NCBI GenBank assembly: GCA_030374805.1
Contig: JARGSG010000211.1
Span: 310,001 to 374,000 of the forward strand
Reading direction: 5' to 3'
DNA length: 64,000 bases
Source of the DNA: Gracilaria gracilis
Lineage: Eukaryota > Rhodophyta > Florideophyceae > Gracilariales > Gracilariaceae
This document shows, one piece after another, positions 1 to 11,037 of the stretch (its first letter is position 1; each line of letters opens with the position of its first letter). The translations under genes were made by a program, and so were the position numbers. The notes beneath the pieces are model-generated. The model did not search any database. It saw nothing but the letters and a program-made list of their open reading frames with translations, and was not told where the DNA came from.

Positions 1-2154
1 CCTGCGGTCGAATGCTCGCCGTCTCAACCACTCCCTCACGGTACTCATCACACCATGTCGGGTGCCGGTCCTTCGCGCGGCCGCGGAAGCGGCATTGCCA
101 AGTCTGGTTCTCGGGGTGCTGCTTTGTACCATTCCCGCATCCAAACTGGTTTTCGGAGCCAGCCGGTTCATTCTTCCTCAAATCAACCTCAAGGGATTCA
201 CGAAGGGATCCGGGACCCGTATGGTCCGGAGCCCGAGATTCCTCGTGGTATTTCCTATTATGGTTTGGAGACGTTCACCACGGCCGACTGGAACGTTTCA
301 CAACATGGTACCTTCGGGGTCGATCCAAGAATGGTGTCGCAAGCGACGCTGTACCGTCGGAACTGGCCAGTGGCGCCGGGGAACACATCGCTTCCCGGCG
401 TCTTGCGCCGTCCGACTTTGGATACCTACTTGGGTTTGTTTCGTTGGGATTGCGAGCGTCTCCGCTCCGTCCCCCAAACGCTCCACCGTCGGGATAAGGA
501 ATCTCAACCTCGTCAGGGTCGGGTGGAGTGCTATGACAGCCGCCAGCGACACACACCAATGAGGTATTTCATCCCCCCGCTTTATCCCAGCGATCTGCCG
601 TATGTTCGTATTGAACCGGAGCTCCATTATTACCGACGTCTGGTTGTGAAGATCTGTCAGTACGACTCCCTTCCGCAGCAGTACCTTCCGGCTTCACCAC
701 ATTTGGTTTGCTTCGATAGGCCTTACAATACCATCCATTGGGCTAACCGTCGTAGGTGGGGGGTGGATGCTGCCACCGAGGCTCGCATTCGCACCCGGTC
801 CAGCTTCAACCGCGTCATGCATGGGTTCCATAATGTGGAGTTCTTCTCACAACCTAATAAGGGAAGAACCTCTTGGTATGTGGCCCGACCTGAATGGTGG
901 AATGCCTATGAGGTTCCGATGTCGCTTAGCGTCCCAACCCCACCGGTATTGGCTTACTTCGGGAGCTACATCACCCGTAACCACGATCGGTATTACCTCA
1001 TTTGGTCGATTGCCCTCGCGGAATGGGCCGTATTGGTGGCCATCTGGGCTCTGCAGGCTGCCCGTGACGGTATTGACTGGGATTGTCGTTCTCGAGAAGC
1101 CGAGATTTACCGTGACGGTGTGCAACCTCCTGGTCGTATGTTCTTCATTCCCCCGAGGGTCATTCGCGACATTCGCCTATTTGGACTCGGAACCATTGTG
1201 GCAGGTACGGACTACTCTATTGAGCAGCTGGAATCGTTGCTTACCCAAGTGGAGAGTTTCCCGTGGGGAGCCAAGCAGGGGTGGGAGGTTTTCGATCCGG
1301 TGTCCTGGAAGGTTGTATCCCGCGCGGAGCAGCGCTATCCCGGGGCTCCGACCGATCAGGGACCTCCAGGGAGTCCCGAGCCATTCCCAACCGTGGTGGA
1401 ATCGCCAGCAGCTACCCCTGTGGTCACTTCAGCGCCTACTCCCGCTCCAGAGGGACGCGATACGCCTGCCCATACTGGTTTGACTCCTCTTCTCCCTAGT
1501 ATCACAAGGGTTGATGGGCCTCCGCGGGTTATCCTCGGGGGTGTCATGGCTGCGGCTGCGGCGCCTGTCCCCTCTCAGGTGGACTCCCAGGCCATTTCAG
1601 GTTTAATGGCTCGGGTCCGCCAAGCCTGTGTGGTGAACTTCCAGCAAGCCGGTCCTACCTCTGTGGTCGAAGCTCTTACCCTTCTGGAAAGCATCCTGCC
1701 TCGTCATGCACAGTACATGCGATCCTTTTCCCAAATTGGTGAGTTCCGGAACCGGTTCCAGGTCGAGCTCTACCAGATGGCTACCAACCAGGTGGCAGGC
1801 CTAGCGACGGCCATGGGCCCGACGCCTACAAACCCTTTGGAGGATCCCCTATTTGGTGCTAGCCTGAACCCCGGCCTTCTAGCCGCTCCGCAGGCTCCTC
1901 TCCACATCGGGTCGTCGGCACCTCCGTCAGTTGCGCAGGCGAGCGCTCCACCTCTGCTGGGTGCCGACGTGATGCCAGGCGTCAGCGTGCCTACTAGTAC
2001 CCCCGTGGGTCATGATAGCGCGCCTAGCCAGGCTCCAGGTCAGGCTCATCTCTTCCAGCCTTGGCCGGGAGCCCATCAGAACACCACTCCGGGTCGGGGA
2101 TCCTCAGCTGGAGGCTCCTCGGGGCCTCACTTTGCCACTCACCCATCAGGTTGA
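1..2154 (+). CDS. Opposite-strand accessory ORF of the retrotransposon, left copy (5' end outside window)
   Basis: This frame is open from the first base and runs opposite to gag-pol. A methionine at 55 starts a 699-residue stretch, but the frame continues upstream and the right copy has in-frame starts farther out. I do not recognise a family. Visible features are an RG/RGG-like start (GPSRGRGSG), a central region rich in Tyr, Trp and Arg, one hydrophobic stretch (near ALAEWAVLVAIWAL) and a Pro/Ser/Thr/Ala-rich C-terminal tail. The protein is nearly identical to the right copy, and the left copy lacks the nonsense codon seen there, so this reading frame was intact until recently. Opposite-strand genes 3' of pol are known in plant Tat-lineage elements (Grande, RIRE2, Retand); whether this one is homologous is unknown. 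Confidence 0.75.
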   Translation, partial: PAVECSPSQPLPHGTHHTMSGAGPSRGRGSGIAKSGSRGAALYHSRIQTGFRSQPVHSSSNQPQGIHEGIRDPYGPEPEIPRGISYYGLETFTTADWNVSQHGTFGVDPRMVSQATLYRRNWPVAPGNTSLPGVLRRPTLDTYLGLFRWDCERLRSVPQTLHRRDKESQPRQGRVECYDSRQRHTPMRYFIPPLYPSDLPYVRIEPELHYYRRLVVKICQYDSLPQQYLPASPHLVCFDRPYNTIHWANRRRWGVDAATEARIRTRSSFNRVMHGFHNVEFFSQPNKGRTSWYVARPEWWNAYEVPMSLSVPTPPVLAYFGSYITRNHDRYYLIWSIALAEWAVLVAIWALQAARDGIDWDCRSREAEIYRDGVQPPGRMFFIPPRVIRDIRLFGLGTIVAGTDYSIEQLESLLTQVESFPWGAKQGWEVFDPVSWKVVSRAEQRYPGAPTDQGPPGSPEPFPTVVESPAATPVVTSAPTPAPEGRDTPAHTGLTPLLPSITRVDGPPRVILGGVMAAAAAPVPSQVDSQAISGLMARVRQACVVNFQQAGPTSVVEALTLLESILPRHAQYMRSFSQIGEFRNRFQVELYQMATNQVAGLATAMGPTPTNPLEDPLFGASLNPGLLAAPQAPLHIGSSAPPSVAQASAPPLLGADVMPGVSVPTSTPVGHDSAPSQAPGQAHLFQPWPGAHQNTTPGRGSSAGGSSGPHFATHPSG

Positions 2155-3140
2155 TTGTCGTATCCACTTGGGTCTGTGCTTGAGCCACGTTGCTCCTGAA
2201 TCCCTATTGGTGTTACTCTTCAAGTAAACTTACATGTTATGCGTTTCCATGGTAGGTTCCAGTTTCCTTTGAGGTGCGGTGCGTAGCAAGGAAGGAAGCT
2301 CGGAAACCGCTCCCCCTTCCTTAGATCTGCGCATCTCCAATTAGGTTTTGAAACTCTCCTCCCCCCTCCTTAGACCAGCGTACCACGATGGGTGACGGTT
2401 AATTCCGTGTAGGTAAGTTCCCGGAGGTGACTTAGCTCCATTCTGAGCCATTTTGGTGCTCGTAGTATGGTTTACCACGTTGGTACTTCGATGCGCCTCC
2501 GTACGGCGCAGCGAGCAGTTTCGCCTTCCCATAAGGTGAAATGTTGTGCCACGCGCTTGCGCGCGGTGGCCAGCAATGTACCCGGATTGGTCTGCATGGC
2601 CTCTCACCATGCATGGGCGCACGTGCGGTGTTTCACCCTGGAGGTTACTTGCAAGGCGAATCAAAATATTTGACCGGAAAATTACCCCTCCATATGGTAG
2701 TGAAAACGCAGAAAACCCTTTTGGTCTGTATCTCGAGAACCAAGGGGTTTCAGAGGCTGGGAATGGCCGATTCGGGAGCGCGGCACGGTCAAAATACTTA
2801 GATTTTTTGACCATGCCGTTGCTCGCTCCCTACACACAATAGTGTAAACCGAATCGGTTACTCCGCACGGCGCGCCACGAGAAGCGCGCGTATGCCTCGT
2901 CAAATAAAAAGATACAATTTTTTGAATGTTTCCACCGTGCGGGTTCGCGCGCGTGCCGCGCACGTGCATAGCGCGTGTGCAACGGTGCGTCCGTCTTTAG
3001 CGCTACCGCTCCTTGGACGTACCCTCATGGAATGCTTCCTTCTGGTTGTACCTTCCCGGTGAGCGTCCGAACCGACTTTGGTACTTCTCATTACAATGTG
3101 CTTTTCCCCCTTCCTTGGGGGACTGCATTACCTCTAAGGT
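2155..3140. other. Non-coding tract between opposite-strand ORF and pol, left copy
   Basis: About 1 kb with no convincing coding frame; it is the inverted counterpart of 17478..18377. It is where the two convergent coding units of the element meet, so it should contain their 3' ends. It carries several ACC-N5-GGT sites and GC-rich alternating segments (GCGCGCG-type). Confidence 0.6.
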
Positions 3141-6100
3141 TTACCCATCATTCGGCATGTCCACTCCTTTGCGGTTCCAGTAGCTTACCCTGAAATGGTG
3201 TGGTATGGCTGAGGGCGGCTCAGCAGTGTCACCATCGGCGCCCCAGCCATACCAACGTACGGTGTACTTTAGACCATCTGGGGTACGGCGGTGACCTACA
3301 AGGCGTTCCACTGGGAACTCATTAGAGACCTGGGCTGGTATCCTTTCACCACTTTGGTTTAGATGAGCATCGGTACCACTAGGGGTAGGTGTTTCCTCTG
3401 AAGGAGCAACCGTAATCCCGGCAGGTGGTACGTAGTCTCGGTCGTCACCCTGTGCATCATCATTAACCTCGATGGGTGTCCCGTCTTCCCGGGGCAGAGT
3501 CTTCAGGGCAACCGCTTGTGGGTCACGCGCGGATTCTCCGCGTTCCTTCCTGGACTGAACCGTCTGAGGTGCAACCGTGATTCGGTCAATGGAGATTGTA
3601 TTCTCTACACCATCTTGGTTCACCGTTACCGTGTGGTCGGTCGACCGAACTACCTTGAAAGGTCCCGATGATTTCGGAAGAAGCTTAGAATTGATATCTC
3701 TATCAATAGCTTCATCATCAGCTTCATCCCCCGGTCGTGGTTTAACTCCTTTCGGGGGGTGGTCAATAAAGACATATTGACCCGGCGTAGCCGTTACCAC
3801 TTGGGTTACCTTTCGGTCGTAGTCCTCCTTGTACCGCTTCTGGGATGCTGTGAGCTTGCTCTCAGCATACTTGAGAGCACGTCTCAACCTCAAAAGGGTA
3901 TTCCGTTTGACCTGTGACGGTGTAAGCGCTCCGGCGGCTTCTTGTCCTAATGGGTCCCCTTCAACAACAATACCTGGTGGGTGTCTTGACAGTATTAGAT
4001 CGAACGGCGTAGTTTGCGTCGCTCGATGAACCTGAAGGTTATATGCATAATATGCATATAACCTTCACATATTATGTCAAGGGCTGCAAGAGCTCGTCCC
4101 AACCAGTTTGGTGTTCTTCCGTATAATGTCGCAGCCGAGATACCAGTGTTCGGTTAAAGCGCTCCACTTGCCCATTCGTTTGCGGATGGTAGGCAGTGGT
4201 GAAGTAGTGCTTAATACCTAAGAGGTTACAAACAGCTTCAAAGAACTTCGAAGCTAAGTTCGAACCATTGTCGGTAAGTAAATAAAGCGGTGCACCATAC
4301 GGGTAGATCCAATTGTTCAAGAACGCCACCGCGAGGGTCGTCGATTTCGTGTCCTTCAAGGGTATCGCTCGCGTGAGCTTCGAGAACCTGTCGGTGATTA
4401 CGATGATGTACTGATATCCCCTTGTGGTTTTTGGTAATGGACCCAGAAGGTCTATTGCGACGAACTCGAGAGAACCCGCTGCAGGGAATAACTTCAAGTA
4501 TTTCCTGTGCTTCCGGAGACCTCCACGGGTACGTACGCAAGATTCACATTGACCTACAAAGGTATATACATCATTAGCCATATGAGGCCAGTAGTACCCT
4601 TGCCTCAAGGTATAGTACATTCTCGTACCTCCAGGGTGTCCTGATAGCCTTGGGTAGTGGGCCAGGTACAGCACCCGAGGGCGCAGTACCTTGGGCACCA
4701 CCTTCTGAAGGGAACCATCAATAGGAGCTCGCCTCACCAGGAAACCATTTCGGTCGACGTCAAAGTTCGAGTCTTTCATACCTACTTGGTCCATGAGAGA
4801 GCGGCAATAAACATCGTTTGCTTGCTCTCTCAGGAATTCCTCGCGGGTAATTGGCATGACGTCTGTTTCCTCGAGGGCGAGTATTTCCCGAGCGATGGCA
4901 TCACTAAACCACGTATCTTCTTCGGGTAGAGTCCAGTAACCTTCTAAGGTATCACCATCAGGGTTGGTAGAGATGGTAAAGCATGGGATATCATCCTCTA
5001 CCGGCTCGGTGTCCAAACCATCTGTGGTAATGCGAGACATCGCGTCTGCGACATTGTGCTTGATACCTGGACGGTACTGTACGTCATATTCGAACTCTGA
5101 AAGTCGTAACCGCCATCGGGCAAGTCTGCCTGATGCGTCGGCCAGACCCAGTATCCACCGTAGGGCATCATGGTCGGTTCGAAGCGTGAACCTTTCACCA
5201 TATAGGTAGGGACGGAGCATCAACATGCTCCAGACCACTGCCAGACATTCCTTTTCGGTTGTTGTGTAGTTCTTTTCTGCAGCGTGCAAAGCACGGCTCC
5301 AGTACCCTATAGGTAGTTTGTCGCCGTTTTCTTGCTCCTGCATAAGGCAACAACCAATTTGGGCGTCCGAGGCGTCAGTATCCAACGTGTATCGTAAACC
5401 AGCTTTGGGTAATGCCAAAATGGGAGGTGTCAAGAGCGCATGTTTCAGCGCCTCGAACGCATCCATTTCCTCATTGGTAAGACATTCAAACCTTGTAGGT
5501 TGACCTTTCAGCAGCTTCCTGTTGAGGGGAGCCGCTATCTTGGCAAATCCCTTGATAAACCGGCGGTACACATTGCACAAACCTATAAAGGATCGGATTT
5601 CCGTCTGGGACGTGGGTGGCTTCGCCTCCTGCACGGCCCGGATATTCCGCGGCGTCACTTCTAACCTCCCAGGGCTGATGATATGACCAAGGTATTCTAC
5701 CTCTTTGGTGAAGAATTCGCACTTGCGGAGCTTCAACGTTACTCCAGATTCCCTCAAAAGGTTCAAAACGTCCCTAGCATGGTGGAAATGTTCCTCTACC
5801 GTTCTGGAATATATGATTACATCGTCGATGTATACGAGAGCGGTTCTCCACTTCACCTTCGAAAGGATTATATCTAACGCCCTCTGAAAGGTAGCCGGGG
5901 CATTTCGCAACCCAAAGGGCATACGCGTAAAGCGGAATAACCCAGCGTGGCAAGTAAACGTAGTTTTGTCCTTGTCTTCTTCCCTGATAGGTACCTGCCA
6001 ATAACCACAATTGGCATCGAGCGTAGTAAAGATCTTGGCGTGGCCCAACGAATCTATACACTCGTCCATTCTAGGTATTGGGTACGAATCCCTAATGGTC

Positions 6101-7422
6101 ATACTATTCAGTCTTCTGTAGTCCACACAGAACCGCATACGAGTATCATTCTTCTTTGTGACGAGAACCACAGGGCTGGCCCAGTCCGCATTTGCTGGTT
6201 CTATGACACCTTCACGGAGCATTCTCTCGACCTCATTGAGCTCAACCTCCCGGGCTTTTGGACCTGCACGGTAAGGCTGCTGGTAAATAGGTTTCCAGCC
6301 AGGCACCATATCAATACGGTGCTCTGTAGCCTCAATTTGGCCCAACCGGCCCGACAATATGGGTTCAAATTCTTCTAAGAGACTGAGGATCCGGTCTCGG
6401 AGAGCCTGGTTCTCCGCACCGATCTGGACTTCCTCTCTCCAATTCCGCACTGGGTCCAGTTCCATAGTCTTTTCCTGATCCCTAACCTTTAAGGTATTGG
6501 CGATCTTCTGTTCCATTTTGGTATTTGTCGATAACGGGGGCGCATATGCAGGGTATGGCGCATCCGTTCCTCCCCCTTCCTTAGAGGTGGCGACCTCGCC
6601 CAACACATTAGGTGAGACCGTGAAAACCCCTTGTGGTGCCGGCAGTGCGATTCCAATAGTGGTATTCTTGGGTAACTTAACAATGTGATTGCTAAAGTTA
6701 CTCAAGTACACCTTGAAGGCTTGGTTAGGGATGTTGTCGATAATCCCGTTTGCCATCAAGGCGAGATGTCTTTCTGCCAACCTAGGATGGTTCTGTAGCA
6801 TTACCAATCCTGGAACTGCGCATGAGACGTTCACTACCATTTGGGTCATAGCCGGAATTGAAACCAATTTGGTGAGCCGTATCTTGTTTGACACCGTTTC
6901 GGTGGGTATATTGAACCTCGGCTTCTTACGCCAACCATTTTTGGTCTGCGTATTACCCAGTATAGCAATACGACCACCTTGACGGAGAGCGACCGTTCGG
7001 GACCCTGGCAAAATTGCCTTAACATGTTTGTCAATAAAGTTGGTCCCGAGGATACAGTCTGTCGCCAGACGATCCACCACAAAGAAATTGAGCTTCACCT
7101 TCAAGGTTCCAAGTTGTACCACAGTGGTTAACATTCCTCTAAGGTGCAGTGGGCGCTCATTAGCGTCCACCAGCGGGTTGATAGTCGGGGCAGGCCGAAT
7201 GTTCCACAAGACCGCATCGGGTATGACGCGAGCGTTTAGCACATTCGGACCGGCGCCGGTATCGAGTACACACGCAACGGGGACCTGTAGGTAGTTGAGA
7301 AAGCTTACTGAAGCATTAACTTTATAGTTATTGTACTTCATTAGACACACCACATTGGGTACATCTGATTCTTCTTTTTCCACCATTAAGGTTTCCCGTT
7401 CCGGTATCGACGGGCCTTCCAA
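3141..7422 (-). pseudogene. pol: pol polyprotein of left chromovirus copy, broken in the integrase
   Basis: The frame reads through protease (DTGA), reverse transcriptase (YIDD box), RNase H and integrase zinc-binding and DDE regions, then stops at 4072 just after the integrase core. The remainder, with the integrase C-terminus and chromodomain, resumes in another frame at 3893..3141. The break is a 25-bp insertion that makes a perfect 17-bp-arm palindrome at 4033..4067; it introduces a stop and shifts the frame. The right copy shows the undamaged arrangement. The apparent start is a TTG codon; the frame is open upstream into gag, so translation probably begins by frameshifting from gag. Confidence 0.93.
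4033..4067. repeat. Perfect palindrome created by templated insertion in left pol
   Basis: Two 17-bp arms are exact inverse complements around a single central base. The right copy has only one arm at the equivalent place. The extra 25 bp are therefore an inverted copy of the adjacent pol sequence. Confidence 0.9.
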
Positions 7423-7442
7423 TTCACGGTTAGGGGTGGCCC

Positions 7443-9605
7443 CTACGCTAACCGTTCGGTGTTTTCCTGCTCCTCCTGAGCGGGACTGTCCTTCTCCAAG
7501 ATTGGTGTTTCCTCGACGAGATGAACCTGAGATGGTGATGGTTGAGCTTGTACCCTCTTTCCAGATCCATACAGGTTACGGTGGTTTTGCTGCCTGGCAC
7601 TGATCAGATGTTCGCGCACCCCTGGGGGTATTTCGTCACATCTGTTCGCCAGATGGTCTGGCGACAAACAGAGCCAGCAAACCAATCCACCTGTCTGGGG
7701 ATCACGCATTGCCATAGAGGTAGGTCGGGTAACCGGATTGGTTGGTGCTGTAGCATATGAAGATGCTTGCGAACCACCCGTTGAGGTTTGTTGAGTGCTC
7801 GCCGCACGTGGTGGCGACCTTACCGGAGCTGGTGGTACTGTCGACGACCAATTACCAATGGAGGTGGCTCGTGACTGAGCCTGCGGCGCAGTCACGAGAT
7901 GAACTGCCATTCCTGTTGGTACGCGAATGAGCGAATCTCCCTCTGAGGTAGTGCTTTCTTCTAGCTCCAATACTGACCGTTTCGGTTTATCCTTTGAGGT
8001 ATGGGACGCCGACGGCTTCTTTCCGTGACGGAGAGTGTCGCCTAGTCCCTGGGCATAACGGGCAAGCCCATTATAGTCCACCTTACGGTTGTTCGCCAGG
8101 TAATTGCGTACCTGCGAACGGATCGCTTTGTCAACATTGTCGGCAAAGAGCGACTTCAACCTACTAGTGGTAAAGACATTACCGCATCGGGTGGCCAGAT
8201 TCCAAAGGCCCAACGAGAATTCCATTTCGGTTTGGCTAGAGCGTTGGCGATATGCCTGCACCTCAGCGTCACCTTCCTGGATAACCTCATCGGTAGCGTA
8301 AGTTTCCAACATGAAATTAACCACTTCTGGGTACGTCTCTAACATCTCTGTCCCTTCTTCATCAACCGCCAGGGTATTTCCACGGAGCCTGCCTTGCAGC
8401 AAGTGGTAAGCTTGACCTTTAAGGTAAAACTGGAATAACCACATGGCAGCACCTTCGGAAAAACCATTTTGGTCACATGCAATCTTGAAATTCTGTAGAA
8501 ACTCAATTACCGCAATGGGATCATCACCTGTGAAGGTAGTATCACCCATCTGGAAGCTGAGCTTCTTGTGGTGCTTGGTGATCTTCTGCGCAACCTCTTG
8601 GGTGTAAGCAGAGGATCGGTTTCTCAACCGATATGACCTATAATCAACCGCTTTGGTGAACATATCGTTCAGCGGCTGACGCACCTCTAGGGTTGTATCG
8701 GTGTCCGAATCCGAGTCGGACGACTCGTACCGTTTCTTCTTACCTTTCCGGTTTCTCTTTGACGACTTCTTCGCCCACCTGTTCGGTTTCTTCCTGCGTC
8801 TACCTTTACGGTCATCATCCGACGATGAACCAGTATCGGTATCGGAGCTCGAGGAATCGGGGTCAGAGTCGTAGCCGCGATTCTTCCCCTTTTTCCTCCT
8901 TCTTTCTTTACCCTTGCGGTTTCTTCTTCGTCGCCCCTCTTCTGGGTCAGACGAATCGTCCTCAGGTCCACCAGTCTTGGTGTCCTTTCGAACGTTACCT
9001 CCAATGGGTGGCAAGTACACGTCTCGAGGGCCCATCTCTATATGGTCCTCTTGACCTTGCCTTAAGCCTTGTAGGTACGCACTATCGGCCGGAACTGGCT
9101 TGATTGGTGCGGAAGAACTGGCAGGGATCCCTTGTGGTATGCGAGTAACCATCTTCACCCCAGGGGTTTTGGCTTCCACCATTCCTTCAGAAACCCAAAG
9201 GTCTTGAACCACTCGGTAGATATGCTCCCGGGCACCCGTTAAGAGGTATGTTTCAACCAATTTAGGTATGCGTTGAGAGAGCTCGTGCACGGCTCGATCA
9301 AACACCAAGCGGGTAACGGCGTCCATGTCCATTGAGGTCATAGCTTCATTAACCGTAGCGGTAAAAAGAGCTTTCGCTCGATCTTCCAATTGGGGCCAAA
9401 GGTCCTCAACCATTGTCGGCAAATCCTTGTTAGGTTCAGGAGCCAACGGTGGCTGAGTGCCCGTATCCTTTGAGGTTCCGGCCCGAGGTTGCCGAAGCAA
9501 CTCCTCGGGATTATCCAGAATGGGTTTAGCGGCCGAAGCCGCAGCAGAACCCTTGTGGCTAGGTGGCGCGCTAGAGCCACGAGTAATCCTTTTAGGTCTT
9601 TCCAT
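7443..9605 (-). CDS. gag: gag of left chromovirus copy (intact)
   Basis: A 720-residue Gag starting at the ATG at 9605 (nine bases inside a longer frame that begins with TTG). After a hydrophilic N-terminal part comes a highly charged Arg/Lys and Ser/Asp-repeat segment, then the capsid-like helical region containing GDDPIAVIEFLQNF, and near the C-terminus one zinc knuckle, CWLC-x4-H-x4-C (C-x2-C-x4-H-x4-C), typical of nucleocapsids. Gag forms the cytoplasmic particle that packages the element RNA. The stop lies about 20 bp before the nominal pol frame, and the pol frame is open upstream through this overlap, consistent with frameshifting. Unlike the right copy, no internal stop is present. 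Confidence 0.93.
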   Translation of the reverse strand: MERPKRITRGSSAPPSHKGSAAASAAKPILDNPEELLRQPRAGTSKDTGTQPPLAPEPNKDLPTMVEDLWPQLEDRAKALFTATVNEAMTSMDMDAVTRLVFDRAVHELSQRIPKLVETYLLTGAREHIYRVVQDLWVSEGMVEAKTPGVKMVTRIPQGIPASSSAPIKPVPADSAYLQGLRQGQEDHIEMGPRDVYLPPIGGNVRKDTKTGGPEDDSSDPEEGRRRRNRKGKERRRKKGKNRGYDSDPDSSSSDTDTGSSSDDDRKGRRRKKPNRWAKKSSKRNRKGKKKRYESSDSDSDTDTTLEVRQPLNDMFTKAVDYRSYRLRNRSSAYTQEVAQKITKHHKKLSFQMGDTTFTGDDPIAVIEFLQNFKIACDQNGFSEGAAMWLFQFYLKGQAYHLLQGRLRGNTLAVDEEGTEMLETYPEVVNFMLETYATDEVIQEGDAEVQAYRQRSSQTEMEFSLGLWNLATRCGNVFTTSRLKSLFADNVDKAIRSQVRNYLANNRKVDYNGLARYAQGLGDTLRHGKKPSASHTSKDKPKRSVLELEESTTSEGDSLIRVPTGMAVHLVTAPQAQSRATSIGNWSSTVPPAPVRSPPRAASTQQTSTGGSQASSYATAPTNPVTRPTSMAMRDPQTGGLVCWLCLSPDHLANRCDEIPPGVREHLISARQQNHRNLYGSGKRVQAQPSPSQVHLVEETPILEKDSPAQEEQENTERLA

Positions 9606-9735
9606 AGTGACCAATAGTGGTATCCAATTGCTTCGCGAGTATTCCTACGAAACCAAATAGGTGTGTGAACTTCCAGAATTCTTTCAAATGTCTTCTGTTC
9701 ACCAGTAAAGGTACGACAAAAACCAAGAAACTTCT

Positions 9736-9749
9736 AGGTCGGGAGACCA
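9736..9749 (-). other. Primer-binding site, left copy
   Basis: Three bases inside the 5' LTR, the element strand reads TGGTCTCCCGACCT. It begins with TGG, as expected for pairing with a tRNA 3' CCA end, and is identical to the site at 10894. I cannot name the tRNA. Confidence 0.6.
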
Positions 9750-9752
9750 AAA

Positions 9753-10324
9753 TGTCGTACAAATACCGATAAGGTGTGGGGTCCGCCTGGTAGAGGGAGC
9801 GCGCGAGGGCTCAACCTAAAGGGGAAAAACACACAACCAATATGGTAGTAGGGCACCTGAAACTCGCAAAGGCAAAACGACGGGGCAACTAGTCTAGACC
9901 ATGTAGGTGTACGGTAGTAGACTTCGACGCGTGGTAAAACCTGAATAGTAATAGAGTAGCAAATGACCAAGATGGTATAGTTACTGCCATAGTGGTGCCT
10001 GATTTTACAATACCCAAGGGGTAAGGGGAGGTGCACCATAATATATACAAGGTGCACCATAATATATACAAGGTGCACCACAATATATACAAGGTGCACC
10101 ACAATATATACAAGGTGCACCCACGCCGATCTCCCATGCGGGCATGAAATCATCGGTTGCACCCATGACCTACTGTCATAGGCCAGCAATTTTAAGCTAA
10201 ACTAAATTAGAAATTAGAAATTAAAGATTATAAAACACAGAATACCAATTGGGTACAGTGCAGCCAGCAAGGCGCACCAGTAGACCCACGTGGCACCAAC
10301 CCATTGAGGTCTCATTGTACTACA
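9753..10324 (-). repeat. 5' LTR of left chromovirus copy (572 bp)
   Basis: Begins TGTAGTAC and ends GTACGACA on the element strand, like the two right-copy LTRs. It is 64 bp longer than those (508 bp). The difference is accounted for by three extra 21-bp units of a TATA-containing tandem repeat at 10030..10121. Confidence 0.92.
10030..10121. repeat. 21-bp tandem repeat in left LTR promoter region
   Basis: Four full units of GGTGCACCAYAATATATACAA (Y = T or C) plus eight bases of a fifth. The right-copy LTRs have one unit at this position. The unit contains a TATA-like core on the element strand, so the amplification probably lies in the promoter (U3) part of the LTR. Confidence 0.9.
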
Positions 10325-10382
10325 TTTGGGAACGCAACCCGCAGTCTGTCTCCACAGTATATCTCCCAGTTGCGTTATTCAG
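10325..10382. other. 58-bp spacer of host DNA between the two retrotransposons
   Basis: The only non-element sequence between the two 5' LTRs. Its last five bases (10378..10382, TTCAG) are the left target-site duplication of the right copy, so this is the continuation of the host sequence at 21884 onward. On the minus strand one frame contains a TDCG string, reminiscent of the Asp/Cys part of a Ulp1-type protease, but it is not in frame with the HW segment at 21884..22196. Confidence 0.7.
10378..10382. repeat. Target-site duplication, left half (TTCAG)
   Basis: Five bases directly before the 5' LTR, identical to 21879..21883 after the 3' LTR. Five bp is the usual duplication length for Ty3/gypsy integrases. 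Confidence 0.93.
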
Positions 10383-10890
10383 TGTAGTACAATGAGACCT
10401 CAATGGGTTGGTGCCACGTGGGTCTACTGGTGCGCCTTGCTGGTCGCACTGTACCCAATTGGTATTCTGTATTTTATAATTTCTAATTTCTAATTTATAG
10501 TCTAGGATAGTTTAGCTTTGTTGGGCCATGACAGTAGGTCATGGGCACAGCCGATGACGTCATGCCCGCATGGGAGATCGGCGTCGGTGCACCTTGTATA
10601 TATTGTGGTGTACCTCGCCTTCCCCATCGGGTATTGTAAAGTCAGGCACCACTAGGTCAGTAACTAGACCATCTTGGTCACTTGCTACTCTATTACTATT
10701 CAGGTTTTACCGCGCGTCGACGTTTACTATCGTACACCTACACGGTCTAGACTAGTTGCCCCGCCGTTTGCCCATGCGGGTTTCAGGTGCCCTACTACCA
10801 TATTGGTTGTGTGTTTTTCCCCTTTAGGTTGAGCCCTCGCGCGCTCCCTCTACCAGGCGGACCCCACACCTTATCGGTATTTGTACGACA
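10383..10890 (+). repeat. 5' LTR of right chromovirus copy (508 bp)
   Basis: Starts TGTAGTAC and ends GTACGACA, giving TG..CA termini inside short imperfect inverted repeats. It is repeated at 21371..21878. It contains a TATATATT core near 10600 and four exact ACC-N5-GGT sites (10453, 10668, 10797, 10868). Confidence 0.96.
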
Positions 10891-10893
10891 TTT

Positions 10894-10907
10894 TGGTCTC
10901 CCGACCT
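10894..10907 (+). other. Primer-binding site, right copy
   Basis: TGGTCTCCCGACCT, three bases after the 5' LTR. The TGG start fits annealing to the CCA end of a tRNA; the tRNA is not identified. Confidence 0.65.
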
Positions 10908-11037
10908 AGAAGTTTCTTGGTTTTTGTCGTACCTTTACTGGTGAACAGAAGACATTCGAAAGAATTCTGGAAGTTCACACACCTATTTGGTTTCGTAGGA
11001 ATACTCGCGAAGCAATTGGATACCACTATTGGTCACT

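Larger units (their letters stand above)
1..10324 (-). mobile_element. Ty3/gypsy chromovirus LTR retrotransposon, left copy (partial)
   Basis: Inverted second copy of the element found complete at 10383..21878. Reading leftward from 10324 it has a 5' LTR, a primer-binding site, gag, pol and the opposite-strand ORF; the 3' LTR lies beyond the window start. Its gag is intact, but pol is broken near 4070 by a 25-bp palindromic insertion. Near-identity to the right copy along its whole length shows the relationship directly. The terminal bases next to the spacer are the expected inverse of TG..CA LTR ends. Its other target-site duplication cannot be seen. Confidence 0.95.
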
